Source: Cepaea nemoralis (Eukaryota > Mollusca > Gastropoda > Stylommatophora > Helicidae). Taken from it: a stretch of 64,000 nt of DNA. Shown here piece after piece: positions 41,115 through 53,153 of this stretch. Position 1 is the first letter of the stretch, and each line of letters starts with the position of its first letter. Under the pieces are notes generated by a model. It did no database searches, was not told where the DNA came from, and saw only the letters and a list, made by a program, of their open reading frames with translations. The position numbers were made by a program, and so were the translations under genes. Location: the NCBI GenBank assembly GCA_014155875.1, contig JACEFZ010004172.1:384001-448000 (forward strand), in the 5' to 3' direction.

Positions 41115-44100
41115 GCCTCTTTCAGTCCTGTAGGACTATAGAGTTGTGCCGCTTGGGTGGCACCTGACAGCACCGCTGGTGACTGTATAGTCCAATGCGA
41201 GAGTGACAATCTCTGTCAGTTTCTGCATCTGTAAGATGAGGTAGGTCCAGCAGTAAGTGACTGCATTTTATGCCTGTGCCTCTTATCCTCAGTCTGTTGG
41301 ATCAGATTGTGCCCAAAGAACACCAGTCCATTTTGTACATCTCTTCTCCAGGAACATGTGTCTGCTGCAACTCTTTTCCACGTACCTGGATCTATGCCAA
41401 GGGTTTTCATACCTCATTTACACACATCCTTGTATCACATTTGGGGTATTCTCGTTGGCCTCTTCCCTGTGGCTAGTTCTCCATATAAGAGATCTTTGGG
41501 AGTACGTTCATCCTCCATTTGAGATATGTGGCCCAGCCATCAGAGGCTTGTATGCTTGAGGAGGGAGTGCACTGTGGTAATATTCGCTCTTTCAAGCACG
41601 TGTTTGTTTGGTAAATGGTCTTTCCACGATATGCCCAGTATACGTCTCAAGACACCTCATGTGGAAGGAATTCAACTTTTTTTTTTCTGCCGTGAGTACA
41701 AGGCCCAGGATTGAGACCCATAGAATAGTGTGCTAACAACACAAGCTTTATATACTTAAACTTTTGTAGGCTCTGTTAGTCTATTATTCTCCCGAACTCT
41801 ATTAGTTAGCCTGGAAAGTGTTGTGGCTACCTTTCCAATGGGTCTGTCGATTTCTGTCTCTAAAGAAAGATTATCTGATATTATCGACTCCAAATTTGCA
41901 ACTCATGGACAACCTTCAATTCATAATTAGAAATTTTAATTGATGGAGGAGAATCAGCTTCTTGTTCCATCACCTGTGTTTTATTTAGGCTGATGGTGAG
42001 CCCAAAGTCTTTGCAGGCTGCTGCAAAACTATCTATGAGCTTTTGCAGATCTTCTGCGGCATGAGTAGACAGTGCTGCATCGTCTGCAAAAAGTAGTTTT
42101 CTTATGCAACTTGATCTTATTTTGGTCTTTGCCTTGAGTCTTCATGAGTTAAAAAGATTGCCATCAGATCTTGTATGGAGGTATATGCCTTCAGTGGCAG
42201 TCCCAAATGCTGCCTTAAGAGAATGGCGATGAAGATAATAAAAAGTGTAGGAGCAAGCACAAAAGCCCTGCTTTATTCCACTGCTGATGCTGAATGACTG
42301 GGATGTTGAGCCATCATATAAAATGGTCCCCTGCATGTTTTCGTGAAATTATTTCACGAGACTTAGCAGGGTGGGTGGACATCCTATCTTCTCAAGGATC
42401 TTTAAAAAGCCGTCTCTGCTCATGAGGTCATATGCCCCTGTGAGGTGGATGAAGGCAATATATAATGGTTTGTGCTGTTCTCTGCACTTCTCTTGGAGCT
42501 GTCTGAGTGAGAAAATCATATCGATGTGGACCTGTTGGGTCTAAATCCACACTGTGATTTGAGGTATTTTTTTTAAGCAAGAATGTGTAATCTTTTTAGG
42601 ATTACTTGGGTGAAAATCTTGCCTGTAATGCTGAGGAGGGAAATGTAGAGGTAGTTGTTGCAGTTGCTTCTGTCAGTTTTGTTTTTATAAATGGTAACAA
42701 TGTTTGCGTCCCTCATATCTTGTACTGATTTTTCTTTCCAGCAGAGCTGAAATATTGCATACAGTTCCAGGATGATTGTTTCTTTGCCATTTTTAAATTT
42801 CAGGTGGAATACTATCTTTTCCTGGTGTCTTGCTGGATTTGAGAGTGTCAGAGTGAGAGTGGCTTTGCTGACTTCTGTGAGACATGGTTCGTTATCCAGG
42901 GATTGCATGGTGGACTGTTGTTCAATGGCTTCCAGAGCTTCTCCGACAGTGTTCTCTACTGAGTATAGCTCTGAGTAGTGTTTTACCCAGCAATCCACTT
43001 GTTTCGTTCGATCTCTTATGATTACCCCCTCTGTTGATCGTAAAGGGGCCATCTTATTTTTTGATGGACAGACAGCTTGCTTGATGCCCTCGTACATTCC
43101 TCTTATATCTCCAGTGCCTGCACAAGTTTGAATTTGTGCAGAGAGCCAGCACCTGTTCACACATTTTCTTTCAGTCTGTTGTACTCTATTTCTGGCCGTT
43201 CACAGTGCCTGCAATGTTTTCTCTGAAGGTGATGTTTTTATACACTGAGAATGCATGTCTCTTTGTCTCCAGGATTGGGAGCATCTCTTCAGAGTGTGCT
43301 TCAAACCAGTTGGCTGACTTTGTTTGCTTCTTGCCAAATGTTGATAGTGCTGTGTTATAGATGGTGTCACGCAAATGACTCCATCTCTTGGTGGCAGTTC
43401 CATTTGTGGGGCCAGGCAGAGTCTCCGCCATAGCCTGGGCGAATTTGTTGACCATCTCTTTGTTTTGGGTGCAGTTGATGCCGGTGCATGGTCTTCCTTC
43501 TGTTCTGTTTCTGTAGATTCTCTTTGGCTTTATCTTCATCTTGCTGGAACGAGTGAATGATCGGTGTTGCAGTCAGCACTATGATAGCTGCGAGTCAGCC
43601 GTACATTTGTGGAGATTGCTACATTTAGTAAGCACCAGGTTGAGTTGGTGCCAGTTCTTTGATCTGGGATGCATCCATGACACCTTGTGTTGTAGTTTTG
43701 TGTCGAAGAAAGTGTTGGTCGCGCACAGATTATGATGGCTGCAGAATTCCAAGAGACGTCCATTGTCATTGATTTTCCCAACGCCAAACTGTCCTAGACA
43801 AGAAGGCCAAGATTTGTGGTCGGAACCAACCCAGGCGCTGAAATCCCCAGGATAAAAAGATGTTGCTTCTCTGGTGTTTCACTGACCACTTTGCTAAGGT
43901 TGTCATAAAACTTATCTTTAGATTTTGATGCTTAAATGTGATGGGACTTAAACTCTTATAATACTAACTAGGCCTGCTTCTGTCTGCAGTTGGAGCTTCA
44001 GTATTCTTTCAGTGCCATCGATTAGTGGAATGATGGACTTTAGCAGCTTATTTCTGATAGCGAAGCCAACTCCATGCTCCCTGATCTCTCCGCACGGCTT

Positions 44101-44280
44101 GCCATGCCAGTAGAAAGTGAAGTCCCTTTCCTTGATTTTTCCAGATTCTGAGAGTCTGGTCTCTTGCAGGGCGACAATCTCTATCCCCAGTCTGAGTAGT
44201 TCGTTGTTTATCACTGCTGTTTTATGGGTATCGACAATCTCATTTAGATCGTCTGAGATGTCAGGGGTCATGGCATCTCA
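41115..44280 (-). mobile_element. LINE-E (CR1/RTE-type), degraded long copy
   Basis: Minus-strand order: endonuclease (44271-43536) with IVALQETRLSESG and HGVGFAIRNKLLKSIIP. A linker (43539-43186) follows, then the RT N-terminus (43160-42573) with RSNCNNYLYISLLSITGKIF. The RT middle is 42336-42142 (FSISSGIKQGFCACSYTFYY, motif B) and then LFADDAALS-like residues near 42070. The C-terminus (about 41760-41216) has KTLGIDPGTWKRVAADTCSWRR, and the zinc-finger-like DCHSRIGLYSHQRCC is near 41200-41150. Every block is frame-shifted relative to the next. It is the same family as 17265-17940. Confidence 0.8.
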
Positions 44281-44499
44281 GAAAATGTAAATGAGATTGT
44301 CGATGACAGTACTAATTCTATAATAATCTTGCCATCGGTGGCTTTGGTTTAGCTGGACTATGCTCCATGAGGGGGTGGTTAAATATACTTTAATTTTTAG
44401 CAGGATTTGACTTCTTCTCAGCGACAGAAAATTTTACGTTGCCTTTCATTTATGTTGTCATTGACAAAAAACTTGTGCTCATCATCATGTGCCATGCTG

Positions 44500-45800
44500 A
44501 TAAGCCTGAGCAGTCATGTTTCACCATCTCACTCGATCACTCGAGTCGTGGATCAGCTCAGTATTTTTGTCTCATCCATGTCACGTGGCCAAGCCACCCA
44601 GATTTTACTTCTCTGCCTTCACCTTGTTCTCTTCCATATTCAATCTTGCCAATTGTCACCAAATTTATTTCTTCTCATAACGTGACCAAAACATTGTGAC
44701 AGCATACATCTAATTTCTCTAATCAGTTTAAGATTTTCATTTGTTTCTTGTAGGGCTTGGTCATTGGTTTTTCTGTCCGTTCATGGTATTCTTTGCAATT
44801 TCCCCAGAAACCACATTTCCACAGCCATCAGATGTTTTTCAGTTTGCTCATTGTCCATGCTTCACTTCCATACAAAAGTACGGGTTCTATGTAGCATCCC
44901 CAAACTCCTCATTGCAAATGACATATTATTGGTCAGTATGTTTTCCATCTTGCAAAAAGGCTATCTTCACCATGGCGATTCTTATTCTAATCTCTTCAAG
45001 GAATCTCCCATTAGATATTATGACTGTTCCGAGATAATTATACTGATTCACTTCTTTAAGAATATTCCCATTTACATGTATATTACACCGTGGTATTGCC
45101 TTCTTCCAAGTGACGAGCATAAGCCGTGTCTTCTTACAATTTAATTCTAACCCTCGTTGTTCACAGTGTGCAACTGCATGTACTAAATGTTGCAGATCCT
45201 GTTCATTGTCTGTAATCAATACTGTATTATCCGCATATTTAATGCTATTAATGTTTTGTCCTCCAATGATGATTCCTATCATATCTTCTACATTTCCAAA
45301 AATATTTTCATTGTACAGGGGAAAAAGATATGGCGACATTACACATCCTTGTCTCACATCCCTCTTAATAGGCTGATATTGACCTACTTCATTATCAATC
45401 CTTATGGCAGCTTGTTTCCAATATATGTTTTTTACAAGTCTAAGGTCTTTCCCATCAATTTGTAGATCTGCAAGCATCTTTATTGAAAGCCTTTGTGAAG
45501 TCAATAAAGCAAAGATGTAAGTCTTTGTTTACATTTATAGAACGTTCAATTAATGTTCTCAGCATATATGCAGTTCTTTGTTTACATTTATAGAATGTTC
45601 AATTAATGTTCTCAGCATATATGCAGCATTTACTGTAGCCTTGCTTTCTATAAACCCACATTGTTCTTCTCCGATTTCGGGTTGTATTCGCTTCCTAACT
45701 CGTTTCAAGATAATTCTTAGCAAAATCATTGTGATGTGGCTCATTTTACTAATTGTTTGATGTTGATCACATTCCAAGGCTCCTATTTCTTTGGGATTGC
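44500..45800 (-). pseudogene. LINE-C fragment, minus strand
   Basis: RT begins with IAIPKEIGALECDQHQTISKM (near 45790), EEQCGFIESKATVNAAYML and LHLCFIDFTKAF, where a small deletion removes the rest of motif A near 45480. The frame 45504-44926 carries KDLRLVKNIYWKQAAIRIDN, motif B RQGCVMSPYLFPLYNENIF and motif C KYADNTVLITDN (YADD changed to YADN). LGTVIISNGRFLEEI follows, and the C-terminal domain follows in other frames to 44740. The 3'UTR ends near 44500. A 53-bp tandem duplication lies at 45522-45627. Confidence 0.85.
45522..45627. repeat. 53-bp tandem duplication within LINE-C
   Basis: TCTTTGTTTACATTTATAG through CATATATGCAGT is present at 45522-45574 and again at 45575-45627. It is a local duplication absent from the other LINE-C copy at 34430-34480. 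Confidence 0.8.
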
Positions 45801-45823
45801 AATAAATATAGAAGTACATCAGG

Positions 45824-45925
45824 TAAGCGGGCACTCCACCTTGCCCAAGGGTGTCTTGCAGGCTAGAGAAGGGAAGGAGGCACCTTACTTCTCCTTTGAT
45901 AGGGGATACCCCTATCCCGCAATAA
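45824..45925 (-). repeat. Interspersed repeat shared with 32340-32450
   Basis: The complement contains CTTGGGCAAGGTGGAGTGCC, matching the plus strand near 32413-32432. The flanking similarity is weaker. Confidence 0.5.
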
Positions 45926-46478
45926 TACAAAGATGTCCAAAGATGCACAAAGATGAAATGAGTACGAATGACTGATTGCCAAAGTCTATGCATTGATTTA
46001 CTATTACAGTTTATGAGATAATGCTATGCTTTCCTTGCGCAAATCAGGTGAGGGGATTCTAACCTTTCCTAATGTTTCATTGTGACATCCTTAGCATCGC
46101 TACAATTTGATTAACAACAAAACATGTTCAACTTCCGTTTATCTTGCAAGTTTGTAATATATATACTCTTTTCTTATTTACTAATTATTGCCAATTTATC
46201 TATTTGAACATCATGATAGAGAATCTTTCTGGTGGGCTGTGATGAGAATAACTTTCTGAAAAGGACTTGTTACATAATCATGGTGATTATTCTCTAAAAC
46301 TTAGCCAATAAGCCTTTTATAAAAATAAAAATGTTCTGTTTCACATGATGATTAATACAACTAAACATATTGATTGAACAGTCATTGACAAACAGCTATG
46401 AAAGAAAATATTTTTAGCTTAAGATACTATCTCAGAAATTTCTCATCACATATCTGATGACCATTATCAAAAGGATAC
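45926..46478. other. Intronic spacer, nothing recognised
   Basis: AT-rich sequence downstream of the 46479-46563 exon in its transcribed direction. No element was identified. Confidence 0.5.
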
Positions 46479-46563
46479 CACTCTGGCCACAATAATGTCA
46501 CCAGGTCTGAAACATTTGTACATCTCAACTCTATCTTTTTCAGTTGCTCTGACATCTTCTTTT
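46479..46563 (-). CDS. EXOSC1: Exosome subunit Csl4/EXOSC1, internal exon (S1 domain core)
   Basis: The 85-nt minus-strand exon follows acceptor TTTTCAG (46570-46564) and ends at GTG with donor GTATCC. It encodes KEDVRATEKDRVEMYKCF then RPGDIIVARV, the most diagnostic stretch of Csl4 (human EXOSC1 has the KEDVRATEKD and FRPGDI motifs). Its first base completes the Arg codon AG|A begun by the exon at 54815-54903. It ends in phase 0, matching the next exon. In the exosome this S1 fold helps line the RNA entry pore. Confidence 0.97.
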
Positions 46564-46940
46564 CTGAAAATAACAATAACTAATTAAATGTTATAATTTA
46601 GAAGCAAACAAACAACCAACCTTTCAAATAAATCACAATAAAATAATTAAATAATTACTGACATATCTTTAGAAATTCTCCTATGTCATAAGAGAATGGT
46701 ATCATTAATAGGTATCCCTGAACATTGAGCCCATAAGTAACCATTAAAGACTAATAACAAGCCTCAACAACTGCTATTTCTGCAACTGTAAAGTATATTT
46801 CTGTCCGAGCATATTTCAAACCATACAAACATACAATAAGCAAAAAAAAAACAAATTACAGTCAGACAAACATGCAACCCACTGACATATCGAAGCACTG
46901 TCTTTTACTGGCATCATATTCAATTTCACAAAACAAATGT
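46564..46940. other. Intronic spacer, AT-rich
   Basis: Upstream intron sequence of the EXOSC1 exon at 46479-46563. No element or conserved structure was recognised. Confidence 0.5.
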
Positions 46941-46952
46941 ATAAGGGGCGTT
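46941..46952 (+). mobile_element. mariner terminal repeat, outer 12 bp
   Basis: ATAAGGGGCGTT matches the start of the mariner terminal repeat at 24214. The repeat continues at 51871 (AAGAAAGTATTGTACCACAT). LINE-B lies between. Confidence 0.7.
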
Positions 46953-47209
46953 TTCAAGATGGTGGTGTAAACCGCGTCGCTTTGATATGGAGATTTAATT
47001 ATGTGTTCTGTGCATGTTTTTTAACATCAATCTGTTCAAATAAGGATAAACCTACAACAGGTCCAGCAAACCGGTAAGGAATTTATTATTGCTCGAGAAT
47101 TATGGAGGAAACTGAAAGAAAAACGCAACTCTATCAGTGTTCGTGTCGGAAACACACCAAAGCCGATAAACAACAAGTGACTAACAACTGCTAAACTTCG
47201 AAATCGAAA

Positions 47210-47917
47210 GGAGATTTTCACGACTTGGAATGTTACTGGTCTAGGATATAAGGAACCAGCTCTCGCAGAGTTTATTAAAAAACCAAATATTCAAATATTA
47301 GGACTCGCAGATACTAGGAAAAAGGGGCAGAACGTGAAACGAACACATGAAGGTTACATTCTTATATGGAGTGGTGTTGACCAGCGAGCTACAGCTAAAC
47401 ATGGAGTGGGATTTTTGTTTCATCTAGACAAAGCGAAAGCTTTTATATAAATTTATATCGGAAAGGATAATACTAGTACAGATCAAAGAAGGAAATAGAA
47501 CAACAACTTTTATACAAACACACGCCCCATGTAACAACACTTACAGTGACGAAGGTAAAGACAAGTATTTTGATAAACTTGCAGACACGTTAAATAATGT
47601 CAGGGAGACAGATGAACTTATTGTGATTGGTGATTTTAACAGACGAATAGGCACGCGAAGAACACCATGGGATGATTGCACAGGGCCATTCAGCGACACA
47701 GAGACTAAATGTAACAGCAATGGTCAATATCTACTCAACATATGCTCAGAACACGGACTAATAATAGCAAATAGTTTTTTCAACATCGTCATAGCCACAC
47801 CAAAACCTGGTATAAATGGAATGACATAGACCAAGCATCTCAAATTGACTTTATTCTAATTAGAAAATCAGACAGAAGACTACTATTAGATTCAAGAGCA
47901 CTCCAAAATACAGGAAG
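47210..47917 (+). pseudogene. LINE-B endonuclease fragment
   Basis: Three frames give TTWNVTGLGYKEPALAEF, ILGLADTRKKGQNVKRTHEG and HGVGFLFHLDKAK. TFIQTHAPCNNTYSDE, the catalytic ELIVIGDFNRRIGTR (47623 frame) and WYKWNDIDQASQIDFIL near 47815-47855 follow. The order matches 10711-9664. Sequence stops at DSRALQN, where LINE-A-derived DNA begins. Confidence 0.8.
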
Positions 47918-48068
47918 CTACAGGTCAGGTAAAGATACCTGGTCAAATGCAGCCACTTTTGCCTTTGACGTTTATGAGGGGTTCCAGAGTAGACATGAAA
48001 TGATGGCGGCGGCGCTTGATCTCGAGGATGCGTACAATAGAGTTTGATACATTTTGATGACCGCACTG
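47918..48068 (+). mobile_element. LINE-A RT fragment (150 bp)
   Basis: Plus-strand SYRSGKDTWSNAATFAFDVY and AALDLEDAYNRV match the RT motif A region of LINE-A at 12594-12361 almost base for base, including CATTTTGATGACCGCACT. It has no 3' end and no tail, so it is not a normal 5'-truncated LINE insertion. It directly abuts the piggyBac relic. Confidence 0.85.
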
Positions 48069-49770
48069 AATTAGCGCCATGCGGATTTCAAACAAACGGC
48101 CTTACCGAAAGCCACCGAATCGTGTTATCCAGTTGTTTCCCTGATTTCAAAATGGCTGTGCTATGCGTGATATCGATTTGAGTGAGTTTCAGCGAGTTTT
48201 TTTCTAAAATTTTGTTAATTTGTGTCAGAATTGAAACTCCAGCATTTTCATGATGTCTGATGATAAAGAACAGGCTCCAAATATAGAGGATTATGACTCT
48301 GCCAGCGAATTTGGAGCTGAAAGTGATGTTTTCTGGATAAGCAGAGATGCTGAAGTGAATGATAGTGTGACTGAAAGTAGTGAAAACGATGTAGAAGTTG
48401 GTCGTGGAGGTGATGAAGGTACTTCTGAAGAAAGAAGTAGGCGTGGCACAGGAGACCAGAACATTTCTACAGCTGAAAATTCTGTTTGGAAATTGAGAAA
48501 GGCTCTTCAAAACGAACTTATTGAGCTTGACAATCTTCCTCCATACAAAGAACAACAGGTTGTCATGTCAGACACAACTGGTTTATGCCCAATGATTTTT
48601 TTCCTTGACACTGCCATAGATCTGATCATGTGTGAAGTCAACAGGTATGGTGAAAATCAACTCTCTCAGTATACAGGAAAGAGAGTTAACCTTATATCTA
48701 CTGTTCACTCCAATGAAGTAATGGACAAGACAGTTAGGAAAAGGGGAATTCTTGAGGGCAGAACAAGCCAGTGCTTGCAGAAAAATACAACAAAAGTATG
48801 GGCGGTGTCGATCACTTCGGCCAACTGAGTGCAAGCTACCCCTACCTACATAAATCCTATAAATGGTATCTGCCATTATATAATTATTTAGTTGAAACTG
48901 CTCTGGTCAATGGGCATATAACCTACAACACTGCCAACTCTACAAATAAGATCAATGCAAAGAGGTTTAGGCAGGATGTTATTGGACCTGCTGTTCTTCG
49001 GCGCAATGCAACACCTTCAAGGCCACAAGTCACGACATCACGACTTACTAGCGCCATTTTATTGAAAAATTTGACAAGCCAAGGTACAAACCAGACTACA
49101 AAGTGTGTAAGGCTGCAGGTAAAAGAAGCCAGACTTGCATGTACTGCCCAGATTGCAATACACCTCTATGCCTGACACCATGTTTCAAGTTATACCACAC
49201 GGTTGAGGATTATCAACTTTCCAGACAAAGACTCTTGCAGAGGTCTACAGCTACAACTTCAACCCCAATTAATGAAGGAGACAGCTCAGACTTCAACTTG
49301 AGGTAAGAATTTACAAATACTAATTACTAATACCACAGACACAACACATCAAACAAAAACCACAACACAGTGTAGAAATGAACAATTTTTATTTTCACTT
49401 TTTTTGGGTTACTTTTCAGTGTTAACATATTTGGTTAACCGTTAAATTAGTGGTCATATTGAGCTTATTTTATTCATTGCCAACCATGTCCCTAACATTT
49501 TATAGCTTTTACTTTGAAAACATTCACTAAAATATATGAAAAGATGATGGTTTTAAAACATCATCTAATTTTTCAATAAATAGCCATACAAATTCAAGAT
49601 GGCCGCCATGATCATGTGACAAATTTGCATAAAACATATTTCTTTTATGCGTAACAACCATTCATAACAGTGCTCTGAAAATGTCAACACCCTACGTTCG
49701 TTTTTAAATATTTAGTGAATTTAATTTAAAAACCAGTCATTTTTTTAAAAATCCGCAAACTCCCTTGGTA
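48069..49770 (+). mobile_element. piggyBac-like transposon, internally deleted
   Basis: Candidate terminal repeats share TGCGGATTT (about 48079-48087, complement at 49748-49756). Inside are the N- and C-terminal parts of a piggyBac transposase with the DDE core largely removed. Two frames (48250-48828 and 48771-49175), then a Cys-rich segment, carry it. No clean TTAA duplication is visible, so the boundaries are approximate. Confidence 0.75.
48250..49220 (+). pseudogene. piggyBac-type transposase remnant (PGBD-like)
   Basis: The N-terminal part (48250-48700) is acidic and Ser-rich, then shows MIFFLDTAIDLIMCEVNRYG, the PGBD dimerisation-domain helix. The sequence then jumps to STVHSNEVMDKTVRKRG near 48700, the region after the DDE core, so the catalytic Asp residues are absent. 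After a frame change NKSMGGVDHFGQLSASYPY and KWYLPLYNYLVETALVNG (48771 frame) form the C-terminal helices. A Cys-rich domain follows in another frame (CMYCPDCNTPLCLTPCFKLYH, about 49140-49200). Intact enzymes cut at TTAA; this one lacks catalysis. Confidence 0.85.
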
Positions 49771-49779
49771 ATGGAAGAC

Positions 49780-51865
49780 AATAATGCTCCGGATTGCTGG
49801 TCAGCAAAGTGTTAAAGATGAATTCAGTCAAGAAATCAAAATCCTACATAAGAACATCCCTGATGACCACTCAAGCGTAGATCAGGAATGGACAATTTTC
49901 AAGGCTGCCATGCTCGACACACTGGAAAATAAATGTGGAATAAAGAAAGTAGGGCAGGACATAAGATTAAGAACAGCCTGGTGGAAGAACGAAGTAAAAG
50001 ATAGCATACTCAAAAAGAAGGTTGTGTTCAAAAAGTGGATCACAACTAAATCTGAACATGACTACGTTACTTATAGAATAACACGATGTATTGCCAAACG
50101 ACCCTTAGCAAAGACTACCCAAGAAAATTTTATAAACGTGTCAACATAATGAGAAACAGATGAATGCTACAACCCAACCACCGTCATAAACAGCAAAAGA
50201 GGTATACCGATATTTAATCCACAACAAAGACTAGCAAGGTGGGCAGAATACTTTCAAGAACAACTTAACCCCACACATAACATAGAAAACCTCACTTTTG
50301 TGCTTAAAAGCAGGGACAGCAAGAATCAAATTTCATACCTGCAGAAGCCAAAGCAGTTGTACAGAAAAGTCCTAAAAACAAATCACCAAGTCCAGATGGA
50401 ATAACCACAGAAGCTATTCAGGCCTGTGGGGAAACAGGAGTTAAATGGCTAACAAGACTTTTTAATATAGCATGGGAAGAAAGACAAGTCCCAGATGATT
50501 GGCAACAGGCAATAATAGTACCAATATGGAAAAAGAAAGGCAATATGAAAGAGTGAGAAACATACAGAGGTATATCACTCCTGAGCCATATAGGGAAAAT
50601 GTATGCAAAACTATTGGAACAAAGAGCTAGACCCATAGTTGAACAACAGTTAAGCAAAGTACAATTTGGTTTTCGGAAAGGTAAAAGTTGCACTGATGCA
50701 TTATTTACACTTAGACAAATATGTGAAAAAACTATCGAATATAGTGACCAGCAGAATATTGTGTTTGTAGATCAGGAAAAGGCTTTCGATAGAGTAGACA
50801 GATACAAATTATGGACCATCCTTGAAGACTATGGGATACAAGGGCAACTGCTAGAAAACATCATAGCCATGTACCACTCGAGCCGAAGTGCAGTAAGAAC
50901 ATAAGAAGGTATACCAGATATGTTCAGTCAATACAGGAGTGTGGCAGGGTGTGTGCTCTCTCTCCTGCTATTTAATATCTACATGGACAGAATATCCAAA
51001 GAAGCAAGTCTTGGCAGAACAGATTCAGAAAATTTAGAACTCTTTACTCCAGATGAAACAACTGATCCACAGGAAATAAATGAACTTCTATTTGCAGACG
51101 ATCAGTGCTTGTTTTATAGTGACGAGGGCAGACTGCAAAATCATATTAATAATCTGAGTTCAACATGCAGGAGATACAATATGAGTATAAATACAGCCAA
51201 GACCGAAGTAATGCGAGTTAGCAGATCGCCGGGCCCACTAAGTATACAGATAAATAGCACAACTCTGAAACAAGTTAAAGAATTCAAATATCTTGGAAGT
51301 ATGATCACAGAAGATGGCAGATTGGACAGAGAAATCGAAATCAGATGTCAAAAAGCTAGTGCACTTACATATCAACTATCACCCTTACTGAAACATCCAA
51401 ATATACCCATGTCCGCAAAATGACAGATAATAAACAGCATATTCACACCAACCCTATGCTACCAATCTCAAACCTGGACTTTATCCAAATTACACCTTTC
51501 GCAAAATCAACACCTGCGAAATGAGATGCCTGAGGAGAGCTGCCAACTTAACAACCCGAGACCGAGTAAGAAATGCTATTATCAAACAGACTGTGGGATC
51601 AACACCTTGTGCCACATTTATTGAAAGACAGAATATCAAGTGGTTTGGCCATGTCGTTAGAATGCAACACCAGCAACTACCATCACTGGCCTTACATCAA
51701 AGATCATCTGCGATGAGACCACGAGGACGTCCAAGAAGAAAATGGATTGAACACATCAAAGACATTGTACAACCACATGGAATGACACTATCCAGAGCCG
51801 CCCACCAGATGCCGGAACGCAAATTATTCCTCCCCACGACGCTTGATGGCAGAAGTGGAAGATGA
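49780..51865 (+). pseudogene. LINE-B endonuclease tail, RT and C-terminal domain
   Basis: 49784-50149 is the endonuclease-RT linker (VDQEWTIFKAAMLDTLENKC, RTAWWKNEVKDSIL). RT: SPDGITTEAIQACG near 50395, YRGISLLSHIGKMYAKLLEQ (50565), FGFRKGKSCTDALFTLRQIC, motif A VFVDQEKAFDRVDRYKLW (50599 frame), motif B AGCVLSLLLFNIYMDRISKE and catalytic LLFADDQCLFYSD (50920 frame), then FKYLGSMITEDGRLDREIE. The C-terminal frame 51521-51865 has MRCLRRAANLTTRDR, WFGHVVRM and RPRGRPRRKWIEHIKD. FADD is intact but five or more frame breaks are present. Confidence 0.85.
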
Positions 51866-51870
51866 TGATG

Positions 51871-52035
51871 AAGAAAGTATTGTACCACATCAGTTTTCTC
51901 AGCTAATAATGAAGACAAAAGCATGAAATTCTGCAGACTTCAAATATGGCATGTGCCGAATGTGTGCACCAAATTCCAACCCAACCGGCCAAATAATATG
52001 GCTGTCCTAAACTGTTGAATTGAAAACTGTTGTGA
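51871..52035 (+). mobile_element. mariner 5' end fragment
   Basis: From AAGAAAGTATTGTACCACAT on, about 160 bp match the left end of the mariner at 24225-24370, including CAGCTAATAATGAA and TTCAAATATGGCATG, then CAAATAATATGGCTG. No transposase coding region follows. Confidence 0.85.
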
Positions 52036-52941
52036 ATTGTTGAACAAAGATTTTCTAGAAACAAGAATGGTTGGAAAAGAAGCTCCTCTCTTTCTAGTAT
52101 CTGGAGTCTTACATGCTCTTAATTTACTACTTTTTGAAAGCTAAAATATACATTCGAATGAAAGTATTTAAAGCACGAGGGCAATAAATAAAATCTCAAC
52201 CCAGTTTATAAGAAGTGCATTACATCATCTATTCATCTTTTTTTCTTCTGCCTTTAAAATCCAATATAGCACAGTCCCTCAACTAACTCATGCCAGGCCT
52301 TATGTAGTCTTGCTCATGATTGATTGGATTTTGCAGCTAGTTTTCTATGGGATGAGGAAGCCAGTCTCACACTTACACTACTTAGTTGCCTCTTACGACA
52401 TCTGTTCATGTATGGGTCCAAAAAGTTACCTAATAAAACAATTAATATTATGCACTCTAGATTTATCTATGTAGGCAGGGATTACATGTGTTCTCTATTT
52501 GATTACATAACCATACTATTATTCTTTAGTCATTGGTCTTGCTATTATCTGCAGCCTTATTGCCAAGATAAGTCCACTATCTTCCCCGTTCAATGCAGGA
52601 GCTTCATTTTCAGCCCTGAATTCCCTGGCCATGCAGATCTCCATAAATTTGACAATCCTGTAGGACGTGTTCAGGGATTTGACCGAATTCCACATTCTAG
52701 ATGATGTTGAACTTAGTCTTTCATACACTTCTAGTGTTCTGCACTGTCTCCAAAAGAGATGAACAGTTAGTGAAGAACACTATCTTGCCTAGTGCTTTTA
52801 GGTCTGATGAATACTAGATGTTACATTGAAACTGGATGATGTCCTTTGGAGGGAATAGTCATTCTGACGACCTTGCCACGGTTGTGTCTCATGAAAATGC
52901 CAACTGCATTCTTGACTTCCCATTATACTGATTAGCCTGTG
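52036..52941. other. Intronic spacer, nothing recognised
   Basis: About 0.9 kb of AT-rich sequence in which I see no protein motif, RNA gene or repeat shared with other parts of the window. Confidence 0.5.
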
Positions 52942-53114
52942 TATGCACGTTTCTTCTTCTTCTCCTATTTCTGTGTTCATCTGGAGTCTTTTTTCGGATG
53001 TGATTACGTTGTGCCTCTTTACAGCAAGCTACAATTCTTCGCCTTTAGGCCGACACATCTGACTTCTGCGGGTTTTTGTTGACTGGGTTAATCTTCCCGG
53101 ATATGCATGTTTCT
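52942..53114 (-). mobile_element. SINE-like unit (52955-53101) with 13-bp target duplication
   Basis: TATGCACGTTTCT (52942-52954) and TATGCATGTTTCT (53102-53114) flank a 147-bp unit. On the minus strand it starts TCCGGGAAGATTAACCC and ends in a GAA-rich tail. It is a diverged copy of 23993-24147 and of the LINE-D terminal module, beginning at the same position. Confidence 0.8.
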
Positions 53115-53153
53115 ATTACACCGAGTTGTATTTATTCACAATATTTCTTGAGT

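Larger units (their letters stand above)
46953..51871 (+). mobile_element. LINE-B (RTE-like), inserted in a mariner end and itself interrupted
   Basis: The plus-strand LINE has an endonuclease (47210-47917), an interruption by a LINE-A fragment and a piggyBac relic (47918-49770), an endonuclease-RT linker (49780-50150), RT (50160-51420) and a C-terminus ending in GATGATGATG (51861-51870). Without the interruption it is about 3.1 kb, close to the 3.26 kb of the copy at 7842-11096. It sits exactly between two parts of a mariner terminal repeat with no obvious target duplication. About 45 residues of the endonuclease C-terminus are missing at the interruption, so that event also deleted sequence. 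Confidence 0.85.

Noticed and set aside
48250..49220. Domesticated host PGBD gene
   Set aside because: The DDE core is deleted, the frame changes twice, and it sits inside a broken LINE.
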